Below, piece by piece: positions 1 to 8,226 of a stretch of DNA of 11,785 nt. Source of the DNA: Actinomycetota bacterium (GTDB lineage Bacteria; Actinomycetota; Actinomycetes; Nanopelagicales; Nanopelagicaceae); the NCBI GenBank assembly GCA_947457445.1, contig CANGVO010000016.1, positions 1 to 11,785 of the forward strand, given 5' to 3'. Position 1 is the first letter of the stretch, and every line of letters begins with the position of its first letter. The translations under genes were made by a program, and so were the position numbers. The notes under the pieces were generated by a model. That model did not search any database. It was not told the origin of the DNA and saw nothing but the letters and a program-made list of their open reading frames with translations.

Positions 1-399
1 AAACAGAGCCTTGATCTGCTTTACGAGGGCGATATTCGAGGGCAAGAGCCTGGCGAGCTACTAGCTCTACGTGATGTAATTGAACAAGGTCCTGATTCGC
101 GTCCTATTCGTGAATACACAAAAGAATTGATTACTGGCATTGCCGATAACCGAAGAAAGATTGATGAACTTATTTCAACCTATGCACAAGGCTGGGATAT
201 GGATCGTCTTCCTGCCGTAGATCGAAATATTTTGCGACTTGGAATATACGAGATTCTTTGGTGCAAAGAGTTAGATGACGCGATTGCTATTGATGAGGCC
301 CTGAATTTGGCGAGAGAGCTTTCAACCGATGACTCTGCTGGTTATATTCACGGGGTTCTTGGCAGAATCTCCAACATTAAAGACAGTCTGGCTATTTAA
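1..399 (+). CDS. nusB: NusB transcription antitermination protein, 3' part (5' end outside window)
   Basis: The reading frame is open from base 1 to a TAA at 397-399 and gives 132 residues. NusB proteins are about 140 residues, so only roughly ten N-terminal residues should be missing. The first visible residues, KQSLDLLYEGDIRG, match the family's first helix, normally preceded by a basic stretch. Further family signatures are AVDRNILRLGIYEIL in the middle, AIDEALNLARELS, and the C-terminal GYIHGVLGRI. NusB is a small all-helical RNA-binding protein. With NusE (S10) it binds boxA RNA and supports antitermination on rRNA operons. The TTG at 127 is an internal leucine codon, not a start. The last 8 nt overlap the end of the convergent bldD-like gene. 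Position just before bldD and the pyr operon is the normal actinobacterial one. Confidence 0.93.
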   Translation, partial: KQSLDLLYEGDIRGQEPGELLALRDVIEQGPDSRPIREYTKELITGIADNRRKIDELISTYAQGWDMDRLPAVDRNILRLGIYEILWCKELDDAIAIDEALNLARELSTDDSAGYIHGVLGRISNIKDSLAI

Positions 400-895
400 G
401 AGTAATAAGTAGCAATTGCTTTTCAGAGAGCCAATCTTTTAAGTCAGGCAATGAAATCTGAAAGACCAAAGTTAAAGTATCAAAGTCGGTTGCACGTAGA
501 GTTAAAACTTCCCCGTTCCAATCGCCTCGGCGAGCAGCGATAGCCGATATATATGAGTTTATGACTGCGACTCTTTCGTCATTGTTGTTGGCGGTTAACT
601 CAGCGAGCCTCCTTTGATCAATCGTTAAAGCACCGGCGGAGGTGGCATCAGTCCGAGAGAAATCGCCAAGCAGGCTTGCAATCGGGATTCCAAAGAGATC
701 TGCGATCTCGATAGTACGTGTGAGTGAGAGAGCTCGGGAGCCACGCTCGTATGAACCCATCACCACTGCCTTTATCGATCCAGATGTTCTAATTTCTACC
801 TCATGCAGAGTCCAGCCTCTGCCTTTACGGAGGGCGCGAATGCGCTTTGCTACTGATTGACTTGTTGGCTGTTGAAATGTTCCGTTTTTCATCAT
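392..895 (-). CDS. bldD: BldD-like transcriptional regulator with c-di-GMP-binding signature
   Basis: This 167-residue protein resembles the Streptomyces developmental regulator BldD over its whole length. Residues about 14-79 form an XRE-type helix-turn-helix domain, including LRKGRGWTLHEVE and the strongly BldD-like KAVVMGSYERGSRALSL. A linker of about 80-105 leads to the C-terminal domain. There, R123-G-D125, eight residues, then R134-A-T-D137 fits the RxD-x8-RxxD signature through which Streptomyces BldD binds cyclic-di-GMP and dimerises (known of the family). Two ATG codons are adjacent (893-895 and 890-892); no clear Shine-Dalgarno precedes them. The gene is divergent from pyrR across 124 nt and overlaps nusB tail to tail by 8 nt. 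It is predicted to be a DNA-binding repressor. The regulon in this organism is unknown, and a role in sporulation should not be assumed. Confidence 0.9.
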   Translation of the reverse strand: MMKNGTFQQPTSQSVAKRIRALRKGRGWTLHEVEIRTSGSIKAVVMGSYERGSRALSLTRTIEIADLFGIPIASLLGDFSRTDATSAGALTIDQRRLAELTANNNDERVAVINSYISAIAARRGDWNGEVLTLRATDFDTLTLVFQISLPDLKDWLSEKQLLLITLK

Positions 896-905
896 CGGGC
901 AAGGC

Positions 906-923
906 TAAGTTCAAACTTGCAAG
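906..923. repeat. Two small palindromes just upstream of the bldD-like start
   Basis: AAGTT (907-911) and AACTT (914-918) form a 5-bp inverted repeat with a 2-nt spacer. The 8-bp palindrome CTTGCAAG (916-923) overlaps its right arm. Both lie 12-28 nt upstream of the bldD-like start codon, where an autoregulatory operator could sit. They do not match the BldD operator consensus I remember (AGTGA and TCAC half sites). Short palindromes like these can occur by chance. Confidence 0.25.
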
Positions 924-957
924 CGTGTCGGGGTCTATCCACAGGAAGCATCGATTG

Positions 958-980
958 GGATGTATCATTTGCCAACATCC
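958..980. repeat. Inverted repeat GGATGT / ACATCC upstream of pyrR
   Basis: GGATGT (958-963) and ACATCC (975-980) are perfect 6-bp complements separated by 11 nt. The pair spans the candidate -10 element of the pyrR promoter and lies in the shared bldD-pyrR 5' region. It could be a protein-binding operator, or an RNA stem if transcription starts further upstream. The repeat itself is seen directly; its function is inferred. Confidence 0.4.
963..968 (+). promoter_or_regulatory. Candidate -10 element for the pyr operon
   Basis: TATCAT matches the vegetative -10 consensus TATAAT at five of six positions and is directly preceded by TG. It would start transcription near 975, giving a short leader that still contains the whole PyrR hairpin. 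No convincing -35 hexamer lies at the usual distance, so this is only a candidate. Confidence 0.3.
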
Positions 981-987
981 TTTAACG

Positions 988-1013
988 ACCCGTCCTGCGA
1001 GGCGGGGAAGGAG
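988..1013 (+). promoter_or_regulatory. PyrR-binding RNA hairpin adjoining the pyrR Shine-Dalgarno
   Basis: CCCG (989-992) pairs with CGGG (1003-1006), U993 bulges, C994-C995 pair with G1001-G1002, and the loop is UGCGA (996-1000). Bases 992-1003, GUCCUGCGAGGC, fit the core RUCCNGNGAGGY of the PyrR-binding loop known from Bacillus attenuators. The ribosome binding site AAGGAG (1008-1013) follows the stem almost directly and lies 6 nt before the pyrR ATG. There is no attenuator-type terminator with a U run, so the likely mechanism is translational repression. UMP-bound PyrR would stabilise the hairpin and block ribosome entry, as described for Mycobacterium smegmatis. Sequence and pairing are seen; the mechanism is inferred from the family. 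Confidence 0.8.
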
Positions 1014-1019
1014 ATTTAA

Positions 1020-1550
1020 ATGAGCCTTGCCCTGCCTGCGCCAGATATTGCACGTGCGCTGATTCGTATTTCCCATGAAATTTTGGAACGTAATTCTGGT
1101 TCCGCAAATATAACGTTGCTAGGAATTCCAACTCGCGGCGCCCATCTTGCCAAGAGGATTGCATCTGCGATCGAATCGATTGAGGGAACCAGCGTTCAGA
1201 TGGGCACCCTTGATATCACTTTGCACCGTGATGACCTCCGACTTCGTGCACCCCGCGCCTTGATGCCCACAGTAATTCCATCCCTCGGTGTCGAAGGTCG
1301 AGACGTTGTACTTATAGATGATGTTCTCTTCTCAGGAAGAACTATCCGCGCAGCCTTGGACGCACTTGGTGAAATTGGTAGACCAAAATCAGTCCAATTG
1401 GCCGTGCTGGTTGATCGCGGACACCGCCAACTGCCAATTCGAGCAGATTTTGTTGGCAAGAATCTACCAACTTCTATCGAGCAGAGCGTTGTAGTTCATC
1501 TGACAGAACTAGACGGTGCTGATGAAGTCCTGATTGAGGGCACATCATGA
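1020..1550 (+). CDS. pyrR: PyrR bifunctional pyr operon RNA-binding regulator / uracil phosphoribosyltransferase
   Basis: At 176 residues this has the usual PyrR length. The type I phosphoribosyltransferase PRPP loop is at about 96-108 ([13 protein letters not shown]). Other PyrR signatures are GIPTRG (35-40), LHRDDL (68-73) and [19 protein letters not shown] (132-150). PyrR binds pyr mRNA when UMP is high and lowers operon expression; many members also convert uracil and PRPP to UMP. The start is well fixed: AAGGAG sits 6 nt before the ATG, and a PyrR-binding hairpin lies just upstream, so the protein probably controls its own translation. The gene leads the pyr operon and its stop overlaps the pyrB start in ATGA (1547-1550). 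Confidence 0.96.
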   Translation: MSLALPAPDIARALIRISHEILERNSGSANITLLGIPTRGAHLAKRIASAIESIEGTSVQMGTLDITLHRDDLRLRAPRALMPTVIPSLGVEGRDVVLIDDVLFSGRTIRAALDALGEIGRPKSVQLAVLVDRGHRQLPIRADFVGKNLPTSIEQSVVVHLTELDGADEVLIEGTS

Positions 1551-2503
1551 AGCATTTGCTCTCAATTAATGATCTTTCAAAAGTGGAAGCGATATCAGTT
1601 TTAGATACAGCGCAAGAGTTGGCCAGAGTGAGCGATGGCCCTATGAAAAAACTTCCTACGCTGCGCGGTCGAACAATTGTAAATCTCTTCGCTGAGGATT
1701 CAACACGTACTCGCATTTCTTTCGAAGCAGCGGCGAAGCGTCTCTCTGCTGATGTAATCAATTTTTCAGCTAAAGGATCAAGCATCAGTAAGGGTGAATC
1801 TTTAAAAGACACTGCACAAACACTTCAGGCGATGGGTGCAGATGCCGTGATCATTCGACATTCAGCATCAGGTGCCGCGCAACGACTCGCAGATTCGAAA
1901 TGGATGTCAGGTTCGGTTATTAATGCAGGCGATGGAACCCACGAACATCCTAGCCAGGCGCTCTTAGACGCTTTCACAGTAAGAAAGCATCTCTCAAAAG
2001 GTGGCAATGATTTGTCTGGATTACGAGTTGCAATTGTTGGTGATGTGCTTCATTCTCGCGTAGCCCGATCAAACGTTCTCTTGCTGTCTAAGCTTGGCGC
2101 ACAAGTTATTTTAGTTGCTCCACCAACACTTTTACCCGTTGGTGTGGAGTCTTGGCCATGCCAAATCTCTTATGATCTTGACGAAATAATTTCGAACGTT
2201 GACGCAATAATGATGTTGCGAATCCAATTAGAGAGAATGAACGAATTGTATTTTCCCAATGCTCGCGAATATTCCAGATATTTCGGCTTAAATAGCGACC
2301 GAATTCGTGCCATGAAACCTGAAGCCATTGTGATGCACCCCGGTCCAATGAATCGTGGTTTGGAAATTACCGCTGATGCTGCAGATGGAGCGCGTTCGGT
2401 AATTGTGGAACAGGTGGCAAATGGTGTGAGTATTCGAATGGCGATTCTTTACTTGCTCCTAGCGGGTAACCAAGAGCATGCAGACATTGGAGTGAACTTA
2501 TGA
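1547..2503 (+). CDS. pyrB: Aspartate carbamoyltransferase catalytic subunit
   Basis: PyrB joins carbamoyl phosphate and L-aspartate to give N-carbamoyl-aspartate, the committed step of pyrimidine synthesis. The protein has 318 residues, normal for the family. The carbamoyl-phosphate site is S52-T-R-T-R56 in [12 protein letters not shown], with the mobile-loop lysine in SKGES (81-85, K82) and HPSQALLD (134-141). The aspartate domain shows MLRIQLER (223-230) and HPGPMNRG (264-271). There is no neighbouring pyrI regulatory subunit. A GAGGG ribosome binding site (1536-1540) lies inside the end of pyrR, 6 nt before the ATG. Translation is probably coupled to pyrR through the ATGA overlap, and the same kind of overlap joins it to pyrC at 2500-2503. 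Confidence 0.97.
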   Translation: MKHLLSINDLSKVEAISVLDTAQELARVSDGPMKKLPTLRGRTIVNLFAEDSTRTRISFEAAAKRLSADVINFSAKGSSISKGESLKDTAQTLQAMGADAVIIRHSASGAAQRLADSKWMSGSVINAGDGTHEHPSQALLDAFTVRKHLSKGGNDLSGLRVAIVGDVLHSRVARSNVLLLSKLGAQVILVAPPTLLPVGVESWPCQISYDLDEIISNVDAIMMLRIQLERMNELYFPNAREYSRYFGLNSDRIRAMKPEAIVMHPGPMNRGLEITADAADGARSVIVEQVANGVSIRMAILYLLLAGNQEHADIGVNL

Positions 2504-3831
2504 CAAGCGGACGTTATCTATTAACGGGATTGACCCTGCCCAACGGTGATAAAACCGATATCGCTATTTCTGATGGCAAGATTTCCGAAATCGCCGAGAA
2601 TTTATCTGCTGCAGAAGGTGCCACCAAAGTTGATCTCGCTGGTTCCATCGCCCTTCCTGGACTCGTTGATCTACACACGCATCTACGTGAACCTGGAAAA
2701 GAGGATGCTGAAACAGTTCTTTCGGGATCTATGGCCGCAGCGAAAGGCGGTTATGTTGCCGTTTCCGCGATGGCAAATACATCCCCTGTTGCCGACACGG
2801 CCGGAGTTGTAGAACAGGTTTACGCACTTGGGCAGAGCGCTGGATACGTAGATGTGTTTCCAATCGGTGCAGTCACTCAAGGGCTGCAAGGTGAGAATTT
2901 ATCTGAAATTGGCGCAATGGCAGACTCTCGCGCCAAGGTTCGAGTTTTCAGCGATGACGGTAGATGTGTATTTGATCCGCTAGTAATGCGAAGAGCTCTT
3001 GAATATGTAAAGAAGTTTGATGGAGTTATTGCTCAACATGCGCAGGATCCTCGATTGACTCAAGGCGCACAAATGAATGAAGGCGAGATCTCGTCGAGAC
3101 TTGGTTTAAAGGGTTGGCCTGCGGTTGCAGAAGAAGCCATTATTGCGCGCGATGTTTTGTTAGCAGATCATGTGCAATCAAGATTACACATTTGTCATTT
3201 AACAACTGCTGGGGGAGTCGAAATAATCCGCTGGGCAAAGGCACGGGGAATAAATGTAACCGCCGAAGTTACTCCTCATCACCTGCTTTTAACAGATGAG
3301 AGCGCGCTAAGTTATGACCCAATTTTTAAAGTCAACCCCCCATTGCGAACCCAAAAAGATGTTGAAGCTTTGCGAGAAGGTTTAGCAGACGGAACTATCG
3401 ATATCGTTGCAACTGATCATGCTCCGCATCCAGCCGAAGCCAAGGAATGTGAATGGCAGGAGGCGGCTTTCGGAATGCTCGGCCTAGAGAGCGCGCTTTC
3501 TATAATCAATCAGACTATGGTTGCAACAGGTTTGATGAATTGGGAGGCGGTTGCCGATCGTATGAGTTATGCCCCAGCAAGAATTGCGCGATATTCAGAT
3601 CATGGCGCCGCTATAAAGGTTGGCGCAGTCGCTAATTTAACTCTAATCAATCCAACTCAGACTTTGCGGGTTGATCGCGACCTAGTCGCCTCGCGAAGTC
3701 GTAATACTCCCTTTCACGGTATGGATTTACAAGGTTCGGTCACTGCAACTTTCTTCAAAGGACATCCCACTTTTCTCAACGGAAAGCTTTCCGCAATCTA
3801 TGAAGCCAGAAATCCAAGTGGTGGTAGATGA
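2500..3831 (+). CDS. pyrC: Dihydroorotase (type I)
   Basis: PyrC reversibly cyclises N-carbamoyl-aspartate to dihydroorotate. The 443-residue protein is an amidohydrolase of the long bacterial type I group. Metal ligands are visible as D57-x-H59-x-H61-x-R63, the acidic pair in FSDDGR (D152/D153), H180, H233 in HICHLTT, and D306 in ATDHAPH. This pattern matches type I enzymes such as the Aquifex one, which use an aspartate rather than a carboxylated lysine at the bridging position. The ATG overlaps the pyrB stop (ATGA) and has GGAG 7 nt upstream (2489-2492). The next gene is carA with no spacer; the small membrane-protein gene I recall between pyrC and carA in Mycobacterium and Streptomyces is absent. 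Confidence 0.96.
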   Translation: MTSGRYLLTGLTLPNGDKTDIAISDGKISEIAENLSAAEGATKVDLAGSIALPGLVDLHTHLREPGKEDAETVLSGSMAAAKGGYVAVSAMANTSPVADTAGVVEQVYALGQSAGYVDVFPIGAVTQGLQGENLSEIGAMADSRAKVRVFSDDGRCVFDPLVMRRALEYVKKFDGVIAQHAQDPRLTQGAQMNEGEISSRLGLKGWPAVAEEAIIARDVLLADHVQSRLHICHLTTAGGVEIIRWAKARGINVTAEVTPHHLLLTDESALSYDPIFKVNPPLRTQKDVEALREGLADGTIDIVATDHAPHPAEAKECEWQEAAFGMLGLESALSIINQTMVATGLMNWEAVADRMSYAPARIARYSDHGAAIKVGAVANLTLINPTQTLRVDRDLVASRSRNTPFHGMDLQGSVTATFFKGHPTFLNGKLSAIYEARNPSGGR

Positions 3832-4958
3832 TGGCTAAAGCATTCCTTGTTCTAGATGACGGACGAATTTTTGAAGGTAAGTCATGGGCAGCGACCGGTC
3901 GTACCTTCGGTGAAGCGGTCTTTCAAACAGGCATGACTGGATATCAAGAAACTTTAACTGATCCAAGTTATCACCGCCAAGTGGTGGTCATGACGGCTCC
4001 ACATATTGGAAACACCGGCATGAATACCTTCGATAATGAATCTCGCAAAATCTGGGTAGCCGGCTTTGTAGTTAGAAACCCTTCGACGATTACCAGTAAT
4101 TGGCGGAGTGAAAAAGATTTAGAGGTCGAATTAATCGAGCAATCTATCGTGGGAATTCAAGGGATAGATACTCGGGCCTTAACTCGCCACTTGCGAGATC
4201 GCGGTGCGATGCGTGTTGGAATTTTCTCTGACGTCGAATTAACTCGAGAAGAGATGGTGATTGAGGTTAGAAAAACTGCTGCAATGTCCGGCGCGTATTT
4301 GAGTGAGGACGTTTCAACTAGACAAACTTATATTGTTCCGGCAATTGGCGAAAAGAAATTTACTGTCGCGGCTATTGATCTAGGAATAAAGGGAGCGACG
4401 CCCCGCGCCCTTGCCGCAAGAGGTGTTGAAGTGCATGTACTTCCTTACAACGCTAGCTTCCAAGATATTCAAGCAATCAATCCTGACGGAGTTTTTCTAT
4501 CAAACGGTCCGGGAGATCCGTCGACGATGACTGATGTCGTTGAGCTGGTTCGAGAAGTACTGCTTGAGGAAATTCCGATATTTGGAATTTGTTTCGGACA
4601 TCAAATCTTAGGTAGAGCTCTCGGATTTGAAACTTATAAATTGCAGTTCGGCCACAGAGGAATCAATCAACCTGTCCTTGATAAGAAAACTGGCAAAGTA
4701 GAGATCACTGCGCACAATCATGGTTTCGCAATTAAGGCTCCTACAGATAGCGTTTTCAATACAGTGTTTGGTTCCGGTGAGGTTACCCATGTTGGTCTAA
4801 ATGATGGCGTCGTTGAGGGGCTGCAGTTATTGGAGCGAGGGGCTTTTAGCGTGCAATATCACCCCGAAGCAGCCGCTGGACCTCACGATGCTGCGTATTT
4901 ATTTGATCGCTTTATTTCGCTCATGCAGAAATATCCCAGAGTTAGGGGAGTGAATTAA
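3828..4958 (+). CDS. carA: Carbamoyl-phosphate synthase small (glutaminase) subunit
   Basis: CarA hydrolyses glutamine and passes ammonia through a tunnel to CarB. The 376-residue protein has the CarA-specific N-terminal domain at about 1-150 ([21 protein letters not shown] is split across 28-48). The class I amidotransferase domain follows at about 178-370: the oxyanion strand LSNGPGDPS, the nucleophile C255 in [18 protein letters not shown], and the H345-P-E347 pair that completes the triad. Two ATGs are adjacent: 3828 overlaps the pyrC stop in ATGA, and 3831 follows directly. The 3828 start is preferred because it copies the overlap pattern of the operon, but the ribosome binding site is weak. 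The stop overlaps the carB ATG as TAATG (4956-4960). Confidence 0.96.
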   Translation: MMAKAFLVLDDGRIFEGKSWAATGRTFGEAVFQTGMTGYQETLTDPSYHRQVVVMTAPHIGNTGMNTFDNESRKIWVAGFVVRNPSTITSNWRSEKDLEVELIEQSIVGIQGIDTRALTRHLRDRGAMRVGIFSDVELTREEMVIEVRKTAAMSGAYLSEDVSTRQTYIVPAIGEKKFTVAAIDLGIKGATPRALAARGVEVHVLPYNASFQDIQAINPDGVFLSNGPGDPSTMTDVVELVREVLLEEIPIFGICFGHQILGRALGFETYKLQFGHRGINQPVLDKKTGKVEITAHNHGFAIKAPTDSVFNTVFGSGEVTHVGLNDGVVEGLQLLERGAFSVQYHPEAAAGPHDAAYLFDRFISLMQKYPRVRGVN

Positions 4959-7900
4959 TGGCTCGCGATCAATCAATTAAAAGTGTTTTGGTAATCGGGT
5001 CTGGTCCGATTGTTATTGGACAAGCCTGTGAGTTTGATTATTCGGGAACGCAAGCTTGTCGCGTGTTACGCGCCGAAGGCATTCGAGTGATCTTGGTAAA
5101 TTCAAATCCAGCAACCATCATGACTGATCCAGAGTTTGCAGATGCGACATATATAGAACCCATTACCCCAGAATTCATTGAAAGAATTATCGCAAAAGAG
5201 CGCCCTGATGCTGTCCTTGCAACGCTAGGCGGCCAAACTGCGCTAAATGCTGCGATCGGTCTGCACAAAGCAGGTACGTTAGAAAAATATGGAACCAAAT
5301 TAATTGGCGCTGATGTGGATGCAATTGAACGCGGAGAAAATCGCGAGATTTTCCGAGGAATCGTTGAAAAGATTGGCGGCGAATCAGCCAAATCAATCAT
5401 TTGCCACACCATGGACGAAATTATCGCTGGCGTTGAAATCCTGAATTATCCTGTCGTAGTCAGACCATCTTTCACTATGGGTGGACTTGGATCTGGAATT
5501 GCCTTTGATGAGGAATCGTTGCGACAAATTGCCGGCGCTGGGTTGCGCCACAGTCCTACTTCTGAAGTTCTACTTGAAGAATCCATCATTGGTTGGAAAG
5601 AGTATGAACTTGAAGTTATGCGAGATAAGTCAGATAACGTAGTAATTGTCTGCAGTATTGAAAATATTGATCCGATGGGCGTTCACACTGGTGATTCGAT
5701 CACGGTTGCGCCAGCTCTGACCTTAACCGATGTTGAGTTTCAGAAGTTGCGCAATCTATCGATCGATATTATCCGTGAAGTTGGAGTTGCCACCGGTGGA
5801 TGCAACATCCAGTTTGCGGTCAACCCAGATGACGGTCGAATAATTGTTATCGAGATGAATCCACGCGTTTCCAGGTCTAGCGCTTTAGCCTCTAAGGCGA
5901 CCGGTTTTCCAATCGCAAAAATCGCAACCAAATTGGCAATTGGTTACACTCTTGACGAGATCAAGAACGACATTACCCAAGTTACGCCAGCATCATTTGA
6001 ACCTACTCTCGACTACATAGTTGTAAAAGCTCCACGCTTTGCCTTCGAAAAATTCGCAGATGCGGATCCTCGGCTTACTACAACGATGAAAAGCGTTGGT
6101 GAGGCGATGGCAATCGGACGGTCTTTCCCTGAAGCGCTGATGAAAGCCTTGCGTTCATTGGAACGCAAGGAAGCCATATTTAAGTTCCCATCAGATCTTT
6201 CGCGCATAGACGTTGGCTCGCTACTGCAATCTATGCGAATCCCAACCGAATATCGCCTACAACAGGTTCAGCAAGCGATGTGGGCTGGCGCAAGCATCGA
6301 TGATGTTTTTAACGCGACCAAAATTGATCGTTGGTTTTTACACCAGTTGGATTTGATTAATCTTCGAGCAAGAGAGTTGGCACAACCAGCCGAATTGTCC
6401 TTGGAGTATTTGAAATCGGCTAAGGAGATGGGTTTTTCTGACTCCCAGATTGCGGATCTAAGAGATGTATCGGAAGAAGATATTCGCAAAGTACGCCAGC
6501 ACTTAGGACTGCGTCCGGTTTATAAAACCGTTGATACATGTGCGGCAGAGTTTGAAGCCTTTACTCCTTATCACTATTCAAGTTATGAGGAAGAGACAGA
6601 AGTCCGACCTCGAACAAGACCGGCTGTCATAATTTTAGGCAGCGGGCCAAATCGTATTGGTCAAGGAATTGAATTTGATTATTCATGCGTTCACGCATCT
6701 TTTACATTGCGCGAAGCTGGATTTGAAACGATCATGATCAATTGCAACCCTGAGACGGTTTCTACAGACTATGACACTTCAGATCGACTTTACTTCGAAC
6801 CCCTAACTTTGGAAGATGTTTTAGAAGTCGTTCATGCCGAATCTCTTGCTGGTCCAGTCCTAGGTGTCATCACACAACTTGGAGGTCAAACTCCGCTAGG
6901 ACTTGCTGCCGGCTTAAAGGCGGCAGGAGTGAATATTTTAGGTACGTCGCCTGATGCAATTAATTTGGCGGAAGAACGGGGAGCATTTGGCCAGGTCCTT
7001 TCCGAGCAAGGGCTAACTGCTCCCGAATTTGGTATGGCATCCTCGCAAATGGAAGCGTTAGATATTGCGGCCCGAATTGGATATCCAGTACTGGTGCGCC
7101 CATCCTTTGTTCTTGGTGGTCGAGGTATGGAAATTGTTTACGATGATGCAGCCCTTTCGAGTTTTATTACTAGAGCCACGGATATAACTCCGGATCATCC
7201 TGTCTTGGTCGATCGGTTCTTGGATAGCGCAATCGAAATAGATGTTGATGCGCTTTATGACGGACACGAGCTCTTCCTTGGTGGGGTCATGGAACATATC
7301 GAAGAAGCAGGTATCCACTCTGGTGATAGCGCTTGCGTCCTACCTGCAATGACAATTACCGCAAGTCAGCAAAATAATATTCGTGAAGCAACTCTAAAAA
7401 TTGCACAAGGTGTTGGTGTACTTGGGCTTATAAATATCCAATTCGCAATCGCAGGCGATGTGCTTTATGTATTAGAAGCAAATCCGCGCGCATCCCGAAC
7501 CGTACCTTTTGTTAGTAAAGCGACTGGTGTTCCATTAGCCAAAGCAGCAGCCCGACTTTCACTAGGTACTACTATCGCCGAATTGCGCAGTGAAGGTTTA
7601 CTGCCCGCAAGCGGGGACGGAATTGCAAAGGGAATTTCAGTCAAAGAAGCAGTACTTCCGTGGAATCGCTTCCGCAGGACAGATGGACGCGGAGTAGACG
7701 CCGTTCTTGGTCCAGAGATGAGATCTACTGGCGAAGTTATGGGTATTGCACAAACATTCGGTGAAAGTTATGCCAAGAGTCAAATAAGTGCATTTGGCCC
7801 TCTGCCAAAATCTGGAACTGTCTTTATTTCTCTTGCTGATAAAGATAAAGCTAGTGGCATAGCTCCATCACGAGCCTTTGCACAACTCGGGTTCACACTA

Positions 7901-8224
7901 ATTGCAACTGGTGGTACAGCTGATTATCTAGCGAACCATGACATATTGGCGCGAAAGGTTCGCAAGAATTCAGAAGGATCTGGACCGATGGGGGAGAAAA
8001 CAATCGTCGAACTTCTCAACAGCGGTGGAGTTGATTTGGTTATTAACACTCCTGTTGGACGCGGAACACGCGCGGACGGATGGGCGATTCGAACCGCTGC
8101 TGTACAAAGGTCTATTCCTTGCATAACGACGACCGCAGGTTTTAGTGCGGCAGTAGAAGGCATAAAGGCACTGCAACGCGGTGATCTTGAAGTGCTGCCA
8201 ATTCAGGAATGGCTAAAAAAGTAA
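4958..8224 (+). CDS. carB: Carbamoyl-phosphate synthase large subunit
   Basis: CarB makes carbamoyl phosphate from bicarbonate, two ATP and ammonia from CarA. The 1088-residue protein is full length. The first synthetase half begins with [20 protein letters not shown]; the second half begins near residue 556 with the matching [19 protein letters not shown]. Each half carries an ATP-grasp domain ([13 protein letters not shown] and [15 protein letters not shown]). The C-terminal allosteric MGS-like domain starts near 940. Within it T984, T987, K1003 and N1030 align with the residues that bind UMP or IMP in the E. coli enzyme, so UMP feedback is likely. AGGGGAG (4944-4950) is 7 nt before the ATG. 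The gene ends in an A_AAA_AAG heptamer directly before the TAA, which overlaps the next ATG. Confidence 0.97.
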   Translation: MARDQSIKSVLVIGSGPIVIGQACEFDYSGTQACRVLRAEGIRVILVNSNPATIMTDPEFADATYIEPITPEFIERIIAKERPDAVLATLGGQTALNAAIGLHKAGTLEKYGTKLIGADVDAIERGENREIFRGIVEKIGGESAKSIICHTMDEIIAGVEILNYPVVVRPSFTMGGLGSGIAFDEESLRQIAGAGLRHSPTSEVLLEESIIGWKEYELEVMRDKSDNVVIVCSIENIDPMGVHTGDSITVAPALTLTDVEFQKLRNLSIDIIREVGVATGGCNIQFAVNPDDGRIIVIEMNPRVSRSSALASKATGFPIAKIATKLAIGYTLDEIKNDITQVTPASFEPTLDYIVVKAPRFAFEKFADADPRLTTTMKSVGEAMAIGRSFPEALMKALRSLERKEAIFKFPSDLSRIDVGSLLQSMRIPTEYRLQQVQQAMWAGASIDDVFNATKIDRWFLHQLDLINLRARELAQPAELSLEYLKSAKEMGFSDSQIADLRDVSEEDIRKVRQHLGLRPVYKTVDTCAAEFEAFTPYHYSSYEEETEVRPRTRPAVIILGSGPNRIGQGIEFDYSCVHASFTLREAGFETIMINCNPETVSTDYDTSDRLYFEPLTLEDVLEVVHAESLAGPVLGVITQLGGQTPLGLAAGLKAAGVNILGTSPDAINLAEERGAFGQVLSEQGLTAPEFGMASSQMEALDIAARIGYPVLVRPSFVLGGRGMEIVYDDAALSSFITRATDITPDHPVLVDRFLDSAIEIDVDALYDGHELFLGGVMEHIEEAGIHSGDSACVLPAMTITASQQNNIREATLKIAQGVGVLGLINIQFAIAGDVLYVLEANPRASRTVPFVSKATGVPLAKAAARLSLGTTIAELRSEGLLPASGDGIAKGISVKEAVLPWNRFRRTDGRGVDAVLGPEMRSTGEVMGIAQTFGESYAKSQISAFGPLPKSGTVFISLADKDKASGIAPSRAFAQLGFTLIATGGTADYLANHDILARKVRKNSEGSGPMGEKTIVELLNSGGVDLVINTPVGRGTRADGWAIRTAAVQRSIPCITTTAGFSAAVEGIKALQRGDLEVLPIQEWLKK

Positions 8225-8226
8225 TG
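8205..8226 (+). other. Possible -1 slippery site at the carB/pyrK junction
   Basis: In the carB frame the last codons read CTA-AAA-AAG-TAA. Bases 8215-8221 are therefore A_AAA_AAG in the correct phase for a canonical bacterial -1 slippery heptamer. A -1 shift would continue GTA-ATG-TCA into the open pyrK frame. An AGGA lies at 8205-8208, 6 nt upstream, and the zero-frame stop is adjacent. I see no strong downstream stem. The motif is seen directly; its use is speculative. Confidence 0.3.

Noticed and set aside
642..860. 72-residue plus-strand frame inside the bldD-like gene
   Set aside because: Antisense to a clear BldD homologue, with no ribosome binding site or recognisable domain.
900..1019. 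Transcription attenuator with terminator in the pyrR leader
   Set aside because: Only one hairpin is present and it runs into the ribosome binding site, with no U run and no competing antiterminator.
5038..5412. 124-residue minus-strand frame inside carB
   Set aside because: Shadow of the CarB ATP-grasp coding sequence, with low-complexity Ser/Pro composition.
8209..8223. Earlier ATG start for pyrK
   Set aside because: It adds only MAKKV, its AGGA directly touches the ATG, and 8224 gives the same TAATG overlap as carA/carB. It is not fully excluded.
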